Below are positions 26,665 to 35,402 of a DNA stretch of 64,000 nt, piece after piece. The stretch comes from Bacteroides sp. GTDB taxonomy: Bacteria > Bacillota > Clostridia > Lachnospirales > Lachnospiraceae. The notes under the pieces were generated by a model, which made no database searches, was not told the DNA's origin, and saw only the letters and a program-made list of their open reading frames with translations. The position numbers were made by a program, and so were the translations under genes. The DNA is taken from positions 62,001 to 126,000 of the forward strand of contig JAMPBO010000003.1 in the NCBI GenBank assembly GCA_023666705.1, read 5' to 3'. Position 1 is the first letter of the stretch, and every line of letters begins with the position of its first letter.

Positions 26665-27102
26665 ATGAGGATATCGACAAGAGGAAAAAATGCAATAAAA
26701 CTGATGCTTGATTTGGCAATATACAACAATGGTGAACCTGTAAGATTGAAGGATATTGCCAAAAGACAACATATATCTGAAAAGTACCTGGAGCAAATTG
26801 TTGCAGTACTGCATAAGGCAGCACTGGTAAAAAGCATCAGGGGAGCACATGGAGGGTATGTCCTAAAATATAAGCCTGAAGAATACACGGTCGGACAAAT
26901 TTTAAAGACTGTGGAAGGGGATATGTCACCGACAGATTGTGTGGGAGAAAATGGAATTGCCTGTGAAAACAAGGGTACATGTGTCAGCTTTCGGTTGTGG
27001 GAAAAACTGGATATGGCTATCAATGAAGTATTGGAAGGAATTACATTGGGGGATATGCTGGAATGGCAAAATGAACTTTTAACTGACCAATATGTAATTT
27101 GA
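26665..27102 (+). CDS. Rrf2-family regulator with three cysteines (IscR/CymR-like)
   Basis: 145 residues. N-terminal winged helix typical of Rrf2 (RISTRGKNAIKLMLDLA; RLKDIAKRQHISEKYLEQI; IRGAHGGYVL). Cys92, Cys100 and Cys106 (C-x7-C-x5-C) are where IscR-type regulators bind an iron-sulfur cluster. The location between cysK and mnmA-iscS-iscU, and a shared operator at three sulfur promoters, make it the best candidate regulator of this region, acting like CymR (cysteine) or IscR (Fe-S) (inference). AAAAGGAG precedes the ATG. A TTGACG sequence at 26610 may belong to its promoter. Confidence 0.9.
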   Translation: MRISTRGKNAIKLMLDLAIYNNGEPVRLKDIAKRQHISEKYLEQIVAVLHKAALVKSIRGAHGGYVLKYKPEEYTVGQILKTVEGDMSPTDCVGENGIACENKGTCVSFRLWEKLDMAINEVLEGITLGDMLEWQNELLTDQYVI

Positions 27103-27140
27103 TATGCAGTATGTCTGGTGGAAAAGCTGCCGAGACAGAA

Positions 27141-27213
27141 GTCAGCCCATGAGTTTTCGATTTACAAAAGTAAATCGGAGCATATGCTGAAAGCAAATTT
27201 GGAATGGGCTGAC
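27141..27213 (+). repeat. CAGCCCAT/ATGGGCTG palindromic element, copy 1
   Basis: GTCAGCCCAT (27141-27150) pairs with ATGGGCTGAC (27204-27213). An inner hairpin GATTTAC/GTAAATC and the segment GAAAGCAAATTTGGA are enclosed. The right part is nearly identical to the element at 33481. It lies 24 bp before mnmA. Confidence 0.7.
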
Positions 27214-27237
27214 GTTCAATACTTGTGAGGTAAAGGA

Positions 27238-28317
27238 ATGAAGAATCAGAAAACAGTGGTTGTGGGTATGTCCGGTGGCGTGGATTCGTCCGTGGCTGCT
27301 TATTTATTAAAGGAGCAGGGCTATCATGTAATCGGCGTGACAATGCAGATTTGGCAGGATGAGGAGCAGCAAAGGCTGGAGCTGGAAGGTGGCTGTTGCG
27401 GGCTTAGTGCCGTTTGGGATGCAAGGAGAGTGGCAGATGTATTAAACATTCCACATTATGTGATGAATTTTAAGCATGAGTTTAAAACAAATGTCATTGA
27501 TTATTTTATACGGGAATATCAGGCTGGACGTACGCCAAATCCATGTATCGCCTGTAACAGATATGTAAAATGGGAATCGCTGCTGCAGCGAAGCATGGAA
27601 ATTGGGGCAGATTATATTGCAACAGGACATTATGCAAAAATACGTCAGCTGGAAAATGGACGCTATACAATCGAAAAATCGGTAACTGTCCAAAAGGATC
27701 AGAGCTATGCCTTGTATAATCTGACGCAGGAACAGCTTTCGAGGACCTTGATGCCCATAGGCGGGTATACAAAAGAGAAAGTACGGGAAATCGCAAATGA
27801 AATAGGGCTTTCCGTAGCACAAAAGCCGGACAGCATGGAGATATGCTTTGTGCCAGATGGCGATTACGCATCCTATATAGAGGAAACCACAGGCGTAAAA
27901 TCAGAGGCAGGTAATTTTGTAGATACACAGGGACGTGTACTAGGGACCCATCGTGGAATTATCCACTATACAGTCGGGCAGCGGAAAGGGCTCGGTTTGT
28001 CCCTCGGTTATCCTGCATTTGTGATTGAAATTAAGCCGCATACGAATGAAGTCGTAATTGGGAAATTAGAGGATAATTTGTCGGAAAAGGTGTATATATC
28101 CCAAGTAAATTATATGTCGGAGGCTGATTTATCAGAAAATAAAACCTACCTGGGGAAGATACGCTATAATCACAAGGGTGCAGAATGTACGGTGCGGCAG
28201 GTGGGACCTGATAAGTATGAATGTGTTTTTTCTAAGCCGCAGAGGGCAGTGACACCGGGACAGGCATTGGTATTATATGATGGGGACCTTGTAGCAGGCG
28301 GAGGGACAATCCTGTAA
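27238..28317 (+). CDS. mnmA: tRNA-specific 2-thiouridylase MnmA
   Basis: Installs the 2-thio group on U34 of tRNA-Lys/Glu/Gln using sulfur from a cysteine desulfurase. PP-loop GMSGGVDSSVAAYLL near residue 10, catalytic CXXC-type cysteines in NPCIACNRYVKW (near 100) and the second Cys in EICFVPDGDY (near 203). 359 residues is normal. TGAGGTAAAGGA precedes the ATG. The following iscS is the expected sulfur donor. Confidence 0.96.
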   Translation: MKNQKTVVVGMSGGVDSSVAAYLLKEQGYHVIGVTMQIWQDEEQQRLELEGGCCGLSAVWDARRVADVLNIPHYVMNFKHEFKTNVIDYFIREYQAGRTPNPCIACNRYVKWESLLQRSMEIGADYIATGHYAKIRQLENGRYTIEKSVTVQKDQSYALYNLTQEQLSRTLMPIGGYTKEKVREIANEIGLSVAQKPDSMEICFVPDGDYASYIEETTGVKSEAGNFVDTQGRVLGTHRGIIHYTVGQRKGLGLSLGYPAFVIEIKPHTNEVVIGKLEDNLSEKVYISQVNYMSEADLSENKTYLGKIRYNHKGAECTVRQVGPDKYECVFSKPQRAVTPGQALVLYDGDLVAGGGTIL

Positions 28318-28327
28318 AATTCGTCTA

Positions 28328-28357
28328 TTGACAGTTGTAATATGTTGGGGGTATAAT
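28328..28357 (+). promoter_or_regulatory. Promoter of iscS-iscU
   Basis: TTGACA (28328-28333), 18-bp spacer, TATAAT (28352-28357), with the shared operator 15 bp further on. Confidence 0.85.
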
Positions 28358-28372
28358 TACAACAATAAATCA

Positions 28373-28400
28373 TATTAAACCTATATATTAAATAGGAATA
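28373..28400. promoter_or_regulatory. Shared operator, site C (iscS)
   Basis: TATTAAACC, 11-bp AT-rich middle, TAGGAATA: both outer halves identical to site A. Confidence 0.65.
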
Positions 28401-28463
28401 ATGCACTACAAGTTTAAGTTAAATTTTGTAATAAAATATATGTTAGAAAGAAGGCATAACAGT

Positions 28464-29645
28464 ATGAATAAACTGATTTATCTGGATAATGCGGCAACCA
28501 CGCAGGTAAGTGAGGAGGTGTTAAATGAAATGCTTCCTTTTTTCAGGGAGATATACTCTAATCCGTCTGCTGTATATAGTTTTGCGGGAGAAGGGAAAAA
28601 AGCGGTTGACTATGCGAGAACACAGGCTGCAAAATTAATTGGGGCAAATGTGGAAGAAATTTATTTTACAGGTGGCGGCAGTGAGTCGGATAACTGGGCA
28701 TTAAAGGCGGCGGCAGAGGCGTATTCTTCAAGGGGAAAGCATATTATAACCAGCAAAATAGAACATCATGCCATTTTGCATACCTGTGAGTATTTAGAGA
28801 AGCAGGGATATGAAATTACCTGCCTTGATGTGGACGAAGACGGAAAAATATCGCTTACAGAGCTGGAAGCAGCCATCCGTCCGGATACTATTTTGATATC
28901 AATTATGACTGCGAATAATGAAATAGGAACAATAGAGCCAATTGCCGAAATTGGAAAAATTGCACATGAGCATGGTGTGTTGTTCCATACGGATGCGGTA
29001 CAGGCATATGGGCATATTTCAATCAATGTGAATGATATGAATATAGACATGCTTTCCGCAAGTGGTCATAAATTTAATGGACCAAAAGGCATTGGTATTC
29101 TTTATATTCGCAAGGGTGTAAAAATTCGTTCTTTTATTCATGGCGGAGCACAGGAACGAAGCAGGAGAGCAGGGACATTAAATGTTCCCGGCATTGTGGG
29201 CTTTGGTAAGGCGGCACAGCTTGCAGGAGAAAGGATGGAAGATAAGACAGAAAAGGAGATAACATTGCGTGATCACCTGATAGAACGGGTTTTATCAGAA
29301 ATACCATATACAAGATTGAATGGACATAGGACAGACAGGCTTCCCAATAATGCCAGCTTCTGTTTCCGATTCATTGAGGGTGAATCGTTGTTAATTTTAT
29401 TAGATCAATTGGGAATATGTGCCTCAAGCGGTTCTGCATGTACATCCGGTTCGCTGGATCCTTCCCATGTACTTCTTGCAATTGGACTTCAGCATGAGAT
29501 TGCACATGGCTCCCTGCGGATTAGCCTGTCAGAGGAAACCACGTTGGAGGAGATTGACTTTGTGGTGGAAGAAACAAAAAAAATCGTGGAAAGACTGCGT
29601 GGTATGTCTCCGTTATATGAAGATTTTATAAAGAACCAAGATTAA
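28464..29645 (+). CDS. iscS: Cysteine desulfurase IscS/NifS
   Basis: PLP enzyme releasing sulfur from cysteine for Fe-S clusters and tRNA thiolation. MNKLIYLDNAATTQVS at the start, PLP lysine in SASGHKFNGPKG (near residue 204), and the persulfide Cys in SSGSACTSGS (near 327). 393 residues. The ATG at 28464 has AAGAAGG upstream; an earlier in-frame ATG at 28401 has no ribosome binding site and lies right after the operator. It is followed by its scaffold partner. Confidence 0.96.
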   Translation: MNKLIYLDNAATTQVSEEVLNEMLPFFREIYSNPSAVYSFAGEGKKAVDYARTQAAKLIGANVEEIYFTGGGSESDNWALKAAAEAYSSRGKHIITSKIEHHAILHTCEYLEKQGYEITCLDVDEDGKISLTELEAAIRPDTILISIMTANNEIGTIEPIAEIGKIAHEHGVLFHTDAVQAYGHISINVNDMNIDMLSASGHKFNGPKGIGILYIRKGVKIRSFIHGGAQERSRRAGTLNVPGIVGFGKAAQLAGERMEDKTEKEITLRDHLIERVLSEIPYTRLNGHRTDRLPNNASFCFRFIEGESLLILLDQLGICASSGSACTSGSLDPSHVLLAIGLQHEIAHGSLRISLSEETTLEEIDFVVEETKKIVERLRGMSPLYEDFIKNQD

Positions 29646-29658
29646 AAAAGCATTTCAA

Positions 29659-29744
29659 TAGGCAATTATGAAATGGCATATTATCGAAAAGTAGTTGTAT
29701 AATATAGACAATATCACAAGCAAGAATTTTGCAATTGCCTAAAT
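29659..29744. repeat. Short MITE copy between iscS and iscU
   Basis: Outer ends AGGCAATT (29660) and AATTGCCT (29733-29740). The inner sequence (TATTATCGAAAAGTAGTTGTA, then TAATATAGACAATATCAC) matches the right arm of the 36411 element in reverse complement. It is flanked by the 10-bp direct repeat GCATTTCAAT (29650-29659 and 29745-29754). Confidence 0.7.
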
Positions 29745-29775
29745 GCATTTCAATGAAAGAAGGAGAAAGTGTAAA

Positions 29776-30213
29776 ATGTATAGTGAAAAAGTAATGGACC
29801 ATTTTAATAATCCAAGAAATGTAGGCGAAATAGAAAATCCCAGTGGAGTCGGTACAGTCGGAAATGCAAAATGCGGTGATATTATGCGTATGTATTTTGA
29901 TATAGACGACGAGGGTATAATTCAGGATGTTAAGTTCAAGACGTTTGGATGCGGTGCAGCAGTGGCAACAAGCAGTATGGCAACAGAGCTGGTAAAAGGA
30001 AAAACCATTCAGGAAGCATTGGAGGTTACAAATAAAGCTGTAATGGAAGCGTTGGATGGACTTCCGCCCGTGAAGGTACATTGCTCCTTGCTGGCGGAAG
30101 AAGCAATCCATGCGGCATTGTGGGATTATGCACAGAAAAACCATATTGTAATTGAAGGCTTGGAGGAGCCGGTAAATGATATCGCCGAGAAAGTGGAAGA
30201 GGAGGAATACTGA
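29776..30213 (+). CDS. iscU: Iron-sulfur cluster scaffold IscU/NifU (N-terminal type)
   Basis: 145 residues. Three conserved ligand cysteines are visible in NAKCGDIM, TFGCGAAVA and VHCSLLAEEAI, with the accompanying Asp after the first. MYSEKVMDHFNNPRNVG is the standard N-terminus. AGAAGGAG precedes the ATG at 29776; the earlier ATG at 29743 falls in the MITE edge. It assembles Fe-S clusters from IscS-derived sulfur. An acidic tail (EKVEEEEY) ends the protein. Confidence 0.95.
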   Translation: MYSEKVMDHFNNPRNVGEIENPSGVGTVGNAKCGDIMRMYFDIDDEGIIQDVKFKTFGCGAAVATSSMATELVKGKTIQEALEVTNKAVMEALDGLPPVKVHCSLLAEEAIHAALWDYAQKNHIVIEGLEEPVNDIAEKVEEEEY

Positions 30214-30388
30214 TATGGGAAATAATAGTAAAGCAAGGGACTTTATCCCTTGACATAAAAAAATGGCTATCTTAAAATATTGATTGAATACAGTGATGAG
30301 TAAAATGCACGATTTCCAAAACTTAGTTGTACAACGGAAGTTCACAAAAGTAATGTTTTGCTTATGGCTATTGATTGGAGGATATAAA

Positions 30389-30691
30389 ATGGTAAAGCAT
30401 GTTATTTTATGGAAGCTTAAGGAGACCCTTAATGGAGATGAAAAGAAAAAGATACTGAATGATATGAAAAAGAATTTGGAAGGACTGAAAGGAAAAATCC
30501 AAGGTCTTGAGGATATTAAAATTATAATTAATCCGTTAGGGTCGTCAAATGCAGACGTTATGCTTGACAGCGTTCTTGTGGATGCGGAGGCACTTGCGGG
30601 ATATCAAAGTCATCCTGAACATGTAAATGTTGCAAATACGTATGTAAGACCGTTTACGGAAATCAGACTGTGTATGGATTACGAGGTATAG
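30389..30691 (+). CDS. Dabb-type (stress-responsive A/B barrel) protein
   Basis: 100 residues. VKHVILWKLKE at the start and SNADVMLDSVLVDAEALAGYQSH / HPEHVNV further on match Dabb dimeric alpha/beta-barrel proteins, a family with mixed and mostly unknown functions. GGAGG lies 8 bp before the ATG at 30389. The preceding gap (30214-30388) contains a hairpin CAAGGGA/TCCCTTG and a MITE-like end (TTGTACAACGGAAG). Confidence 0.88.
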   Translation: MVKHVILWKLKETLNGDEKKKILNDMKKNLEGLKGKIQGLEDIKIIINPLGSSNADVMLDSVLVDAEALAGYQSHPEHVNVANTYVRPFTEIRLCMDYEV

Positions 30692-30784
30692 CGGCAGGCG
30701 GCATACCGGTACTTCAATACGGTACTTTTAAAGCATGAAATTGAAAATATAAAGAGATACAAAGAAGATATTGGCGGTAGAGAT

Positions 30785-32164
30785 ATGAATAAGAACGATA
30801 AAGAGGCGGCAAGTGCCGCACATTACGATAAGATGGTAAATACCCCTGTGGCAAAGCTTGTTACAAGACTTGCAATACCAACGATTATCAGTATGATGGT
30901 CACTACCATCTACAGCATGGCGGATACTTATTTTGTTGGTAAGCTGGGAAATAGTGCAAGCGGTGCCGTAGGTGTGGTTTTTGGGCTTATGGCAATCAAT
31001 CAGGCACTTGGATTTATGTTTGGTCACGGTGCGGGAAGTATTGTTGCAAGACGGCTTGGGGATAAGGATGCAGACAGTGCAACAAAATATGCATCCGTAA
31101 GTTTCTTTGCTGCCATTATCGCAGGTATTGCAGTAACCATTTTGGGACTTTGCTTTATAACGCCGCTTATGAAGGTGCTTGGAAGCACGGACACAATTCT
31201 TCCCTATGCAAAGGATTATGGGAAATATATTTTGATGGCGGCACCTGTGTCCATGGGCAGCTTTGTTCTTAATAACATTTTGAGGTATGAAGGGAAAGCC
31301 TATCTGTCCATGATAGGGTTGACGCTTGGCGGAATTATCAATATTGCACTTGACCCAATCTGTATATTCATATTTGACCTTGGAATCGCAGGGGCAGGTA
31401 TATCGACGGCGGTATCCCAATGTGTCAGCTTTCTCATACTTTTAAGTATGTTCTTAAGGGGAAAAACACAGAGCAGGCTTAGCTTAAGCCTTGCATGTGC
31501 CAATGTTGGGATGGTTGTTCTTGTTATGAAAACAGGCTTCCCAAGCCTTTTAAGGCAGGGACTTACCAGTATTTCCACAATGGTTTTAAACGGTATGGCA
31601 GGAAACTACGGCGATGAGGCAGTGGCAGCCATGTCAATTGTAAACAGAATATGCTTCTTTATATTTGCAGTCGGACTGGGAATCGGACAGGGCTTTCAGC
31701 CTGTTGCTGCATTTAACTATGGTGCAGGCAAATATGAAAGGGTAAAAAAGGCATTTTATTTTACATGGGTATCATCGGAGGTAATACTTGGCATCCTTGC
31801 AATAATAGGAATTATTTTGTCGGGAAATCTTGTCGGTATTTTCAGGGATGACCAGACAGTAATCGAAATCGGCACGGTGGCACTCCGGTATCAGATGCTG
31901 GCATTGTTTATACAACCTGTATCTATATGTACATCCATGCTGTTTCAGAGCATTGGTGAAAATAAAAAGGCGTCCTATGTATCGATGCTGAGGAGTGGTG
32001 TGTGCTTTATACCGATTTTGATTTTATTCAGCTACTGGTTTCAATTGTTTGGAATACAGATTGCACAGCCTGTTGCGGACGTGTTTACATTTGTGCTGAC
32101 TATGCCGCTGGGGCTTTCTTATATTCATAAGCTGGGGAAAGTGGAAGATAAAAATAACTCCTAA
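30785..32164 (+). CDS. MATE family efflux transporter
   Basis: 459 residues, about 12 membrane helices. Na+/H+-coupled multidrug or metabolite exporter family. The N-terminus PVAKLVTRLAIPTIISMMV and the repeated halves (TYFVGKLGNSASGAVGV; GFQPVAAFNYGAGKYERVK) are typical MATE motifs. The ribosome binding site is weak (GCGGTAGAG). Substrate unknown. A 12-bp perfect inverted repeat overlaps its stop codon. Confidence 0.93.
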   Translation: MNKNDKEAASAAHYDKMVNTPVAKLVTRLAIPTIISMMVTTIYSMADTYFVGKLGNSASGAVGVVFGLMAINQALGFMFGHGAGSIVARRLGDKDADSATKYASVSFFAAIIAGIAVTILGLCFITPLMKVLGSTDTILPYAKDYGKYILMAAPVSMGSFVLNNILRYEGKAYLSMIGLTLGGIINIALDPICIFIFDLGIAGAGISTAVSQCVSFLILLSMFLRGKTQSRLSLSLACANVGMVVLVMKTGFPSLLRQGLTSISTMVLNGMAGNYGDEAVAAMSIVNRICFFIFAVGLGIGQGFQPVAAFNYGAGKYERVKKAFYFTWVSSEVILGILAIIGIILSGNLVGIFRDDQTVIEIGTVALRYQMLALFIQPVSICTSMLFQSIGENKKASYVSMLRSGVCFIPILILFSYWFQLFGIQIAQPVADVFTFVLTMPLGLSYIHKLGKVEDKNNS

Positions 32165-32200
32165 GCTGCTGAGTATCTGGTATTTTTTGCTTAGGAGTTA
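32155..32200. terminator. Convergent-gene inverted repeat
   Basis: TAACTCCTAAGC and GCTTAGGAGTTA form a perfect 12-bp stem with a 22-nt loop between the convergent MATE and nfo genes. The T-run is in the loop rather than after the stem, so it is only a possible bidirectional terminator. Confidence 0.5.
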
Positions 32201-32208
32201 TCATAGTA

Positions 32209-33114
32209 TTATGCATGTTCTTTCAATATTTCATTTATCAGTTCAGGATTAAATACACCTGTTCGAATCATTTCTATCTCCTGCTTATATGGCGGATATG
32301 ATTTTTTTGCATCCATCGGGTCTTTTACATATGGGGTTTCAAGGATTTTTGGAACATCCTCAAAATCTTTACATGTAATAACCTTCATAAGTGCATCAAA
32401 GCCTATTGTTCCAAAGCCAATATTTTCGTGCCTGTCCTTTGCCGCACCGGGAGCATTTTTGCTGTCGTTTATGTGGAACACGGCAATCTGGTCTTTTCCG
32501 ATTACCTTGTCGAACTGCTCCATTACACCGTCAAAATCATGTATGATGTCATATCCGGCATCACTGGTGTGGCATGTGTCAAAGCAAACACGGAGTTTGT
32601 CGTTGTGTACCACACCGTCATAAATCATGGCAAGCTCATCAAAGCTTCTTCCAAGCTCGCTTCCTTTGCCTGCCATTGTTTCAAGGGCAACATACACGTC
32701 CGTATCGTTACTTAACACCGCATTTAACCCCTTTACTACCTGGGCAATTCCTGCAGGAACACCTGCAGAAACATGGGAGCCTGGATGTAAAACCAATACC
32801 TTTGAGCCCATTGCCCTTGTCCGCTTAAGCTCTACCGCAAGAAATTCCATGGCAATCCTGTAAGTCTCATCCTTAACCGTGTTGGCAAGATTTATGATAT
32901 AAGGGGCATGTACAATGAATTCCTCAAGCCCGTTTTCCTTCATCAGTGCCCACGCTTCATTCACCTTAAGCTCTGACACATCCTTCCGCCTCGTGTTTTG
33001 CGGTGCACCCGTATAAAGCATAAATGTGTTTGCACCATAGCTAAGTGCCTCCCTGACCGAGCCAAGCATCATATCCTTCCCACCCATACTAACATGACTT
33101 CCGATTTTAAGCAT
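32209..33114 (-). CDS. nfo: Deoxyribonuclease IV (AP endonuclease Nfo)
   Basis: Cleaves DNA at abasic sites in base-excision repair. TIM-barrel with three-metal site; visible are [12 protein letters not shown] at the start, [43 protein letters not shown] and FHINDSKN. 301 residues. The ATG at 33114 is preceded on its strand by AAAAAGGAG; an upstream ATG at 33135 would include that site and was rejected. Confidence 0.95.
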   Translation of the reverse strand: MLKIGSHVSMGGKDMMLGSVREALSYGANTFMLYTGAPQNTRRKDVSELKVNEAWALMKENGLEEFIVHAPYIINLANTVKDETYRIAMEFLAVELKRTRAMGSKVLVLHPGSHVSAGVPAGIAQVVKGLNAVLSNDTDVYVALETMAGKGSELGRSFDELAMIYDGVVHNDKLRVCFDTCHTSDAGYDIIHDFDGVMEQFDKVIGKDQIAVFHINDSKNAPGAAKDRHENIGFGTIGFDALMKVITCKDFEDVPKILETPYVKDPMDAKKSYPPYKQEIEMIRTGVFNPELINEILKEHA

Positions 33115-33324
33115 ATCGTAATCTCCTTTTTCCATTCGCTGAATTTTTTATATATTCTCCAAATAAAGCTGATAAAATTTTCTATAAATGATTTGAATAT
33201 TATATCATTAACTGAAGTTCTTTTTCAATAAAATTCCCCATTTGCCAAATCATGGAATACCGGTTTTCTTCTTAAAGAGAGAATTGTAGTGTCAAAAGTA
33301 AATGTTCTTAATTTGGCAGTGACA

Positions 33325-33353
33325 TTGTATAATTTTATGGTTTATGTTATACT
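33325..33353 (+). promoter_or_regulatory. Candidate promoter of the AEC transporter
   Basis: TTGTAT (33325-33330), 17-bp spacer, TATACT (33348-33353). The leader of about 180 nt contains the palindromic element at 33448. The rest of the gap 33115-33541 is AT-rich with nothing else recognised. Confidence 0.45.
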
Positions 33354-33447
33354 TTGCAGATAGAAAGTTGACTGAAAAAAACATGATAATACATATATAA
33401 AATCCGGTTAATTTTTGATTTCATCTTAAATATAACAAAAGAACTGT

Positions 33448-33527
33448 GTCAAGTTTTCTATGAAAACTTGACATGTAGCGTCAGCCCATTTGCTGAAAGC
33501 AAATTTGGAATGGGCTGATGTTTAAAG
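33448..33527 (+). repeat. CAGCCCAT/ATGGGCTG palindromic element, copy 2
   Basis: First hairpin GTCAAGTTTTC/GAAAACTTGAC (perfect, 33448-33472), linker ATGTAGCG, second hairpin TCAGCCCAT/ATGGGCTGA enclosing TTTGCT/AGCAAA. It ends 15 bp before the transporter start. Confidence 0.75.
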
Positions 33528-33541
33528 AAAAGGGGTATGAT

Positions 33542-34468
33542 ATGGCAAGAGCACTTGTACCGGTTATTGTACTGATTTTTGTTGGTGTTTTTCTGAATAA
33601 AATACAGTTTGTATCGAAGGATACCATAGCAGGAATGAAAAGCATTGCTTCCAATGTATTTTTACCTGTGGTTATTTTTAATGCACTCGCAACGGCAAGC
33701 TTCAGCAGGGATGCAATTTTTATTTTCTGCCTTACCATGTTTGTACTTGTAGCAGGCTTTGGCATCGGCTTTGGAACAAAAAAACTTTACAAAAAGGAAT
33801 ACTCGGATTATATACCATATGTCACGACAACCTTTGAGGGCGGAATGTTCGGATATGCACTTGCGGAGGTGCTCGTGGGAACAGAAAACCTGTATCACAT
33901 TGCGACAATTGATTTGGCAGGTGCAATATTTGGATTTACCATTTGGATTACCATGATTGAAAGGTATGCAGGCAGGTCAGAGAGTAGTGGGGAAAAGAAA
34001 AGCCTCATAAAAAGTATGCTTACCACCCCAACACTGATAGCGGCGGTTACGGGGCTGATATGCGGGGTGTCAGGGCTTGGCACCATGCTGGTAAATTCAA
34101 AGGCAGGGGATGCTTATGGTGGGTTAGTTGATATGCTTTCCGCACCGCTTACGCCCGTAATCCTCATAAGCTTAGGATATGGCATGAATATATCAAAGGA
34201 AACAATCAAGGATGCGTTGCTGATTATTATACAAAGAGTGCTGGTAATCGGAGTAACCTTTTTGCTGGCGTTCCTCATTTTTGGCAGTTTCATTACATTT
34301 ACAAGAGCACTTACCTTGTCCATGATTTTATATTTCATGCTGCCACCAAGCTTTCTTCTTTCCGTTTACGTCAAAGGAGAAAAAAGTCAGGATGTCATAT
34401 CCTGCGTTTTGTCGCTTTACATCATTATTACACTTGCGGTTTTTTGTGTTCTTTTGGCAATAAACTAA
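33542..34468 (+). CDS. AEC family (auxin-efflux-carrier-like) transporter
   Basis: 308 residues, about ten membrane helices in two inverted halves. The N-terminus ARALVPVIVLIFVGVFLNK and the helix-break motifs (NVFLPVVIFNALA; LTPVILISLGYGM) fit the AEC/BASS-like permeases that move organic acids or amino-acid-like solutes. Substrate unknown. The ATG at 33542 has AAAGGGG upstream; an ATG at 33518 lies in the repeat element. Confidence 0.88.
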   Translation: MARALVPVIVLIFVGVFLNKIQFVSKDTIAGMKSIASNVFLPVVIFNALATASFSRDAIFIFCLTMFVLVAGFGIGFGTKKLYKKEYSDYIPYVTTTFEGGMFGYALAEVLVGTENLYHIATIDLAGAIFGFTIWITMIERYAGRSESSGEKKSLIKSMLTTPTLIAAVTGLICGVSGLGTMLVNSKAGDAYGGLVDMLSAPLTPVILISLGYGMNISKETIKDALLIIIQRVLVIGVTFLLAFLIFGSFITFTRALTLSMILYFMLPPSFLLSVYVKGEKSQDVISCVLSLYIIITLAVFCVLLAIN

Positions 34469-34571
34469 TGTAATGGTTGACAAGGTGTAGTATAATGCTT
34501 TTGGAAAGAAAAAAAGGGTTAAAATAGAATTGACAGATTATGAATTTCAACAGGAAAGGAAAGATTTTAAA

Positions 34572-35402
34572 ATGGACATGCTTAGTCTTCAAAAAACTGC
34601 AAACGAAATCCGCAAGGGAATCGTTACTTCCGTTCACAGTGCAAAATCCGGACATCCGGGCGGTTCACTGTCAGCGGCAGATATTTTTGCTTATTTATAT
34701 TTTGAGGAAATGAATGTGGACCCTGCAAATCCAAAGGATGAAAACAGAGACCGCTTTGTGCTCTCAAAGGGACATACGGCTCCTGGTTATTATTCGGCAC
34801 TTGCCCTCAAGGGCTTTTTCCCTAAGGAGGAGCTTAAGAATTTAAGACATGTGGGAGCCATACTTCAGGGGCACCCTGACATGAAGCATATTCCGGGTGT
34901 GGATATGTCATCAGGCTCATTGGGACAGGGACTTTCCACGGCAGTTGGCATGGCACTTGCCGCCAAAATGGGAGGTAAGTCTTACAGAACGTATTGTCTT
35001 TGCGGTGACGGTGAGATACAGGAAGGACAGATATGGGAAGCAGCCATGTTTGCAGGACACAGAAAATTGGATAATCTTCTTGTGATAGTGGATAATAATA
35101 ATCTTCAGATAGATGGAACCGTTGAGGATGTATGTTCTCCATATCCGCTTGACGAAAAATTTAAGGCGTTCAATTTCCATGTGATAACCATAAATGGAAA
35201 TGATTTTAATGAGATTGACAAGGCATTTAAGGAAGCAAAAAAAACAAAGGGTATGCCTACGGCAATTATCGCAAACACGGTAAAAGGAAAAGGTGTATCA
35301 TTTATGGAAAATCAGGCTGGCTGGCATGGAAAGGCAACAAATGAGGAGGAGTACACACAGGCGATGGAAGAGCTTGGAAAGGCAGGTGACGCATTATGTT
35401 AG
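34572..35402 (+). CDS. Transketolase, N-terminal subunit
   Basis: 276 residues with the thiamine-diphosphate half of transketolase: SAKSGHPGGSLSAADI near residue 25, SKGHTAPGYYSAL, and the ThDP/Mg motif CGDGEIQEGQIWEA near 145. Split two-gene transketolases are common in clostridia and archaea. The ATG at 34572 has AGGAAAGGA about 12 bp upstream; a TTG at 34530 would add 14 residues without support. Its end overlaps the C-terminal subunit gene by 7 bp. Confidence 0.94.
   Translation: MDMLSLQKTANEIRKGIVTSVHSAKSGHPGGSLSAADIFAYLYFEEMNVDPANPKDENRDRFVLSKGHTAPGYYSALALKGFFPKEELKNLRHVGAILQGHPDMKHIPGVDMSSGSLGQGLSTAVGMALAAKMGGKSYRTYCLCGDGEIQEGQIWEAAMFAGHRKLDNLLVIVDNNNLQIDGTVEDVCSPYPLDEKFKAFNFHVITINGNDFNEIDKAFKEAKKTKGMPTAIIANTVKGKGVSFMENQAGWHGKATNEEEYTQAMEELGKAGDALC

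Noticed and set aside
30214-30252. Short ORF MGNNSKARDFIP after iscU
   Set aside because: Only 12 codons, ends inside a hairpin, no ribosome binding site; most likely chance.
34478-34498. TTGACA and TATAAT upstream of transketolase
   Set aside because: The two hexamers are only 8 bp apart, too close for a sigma-A promoter.
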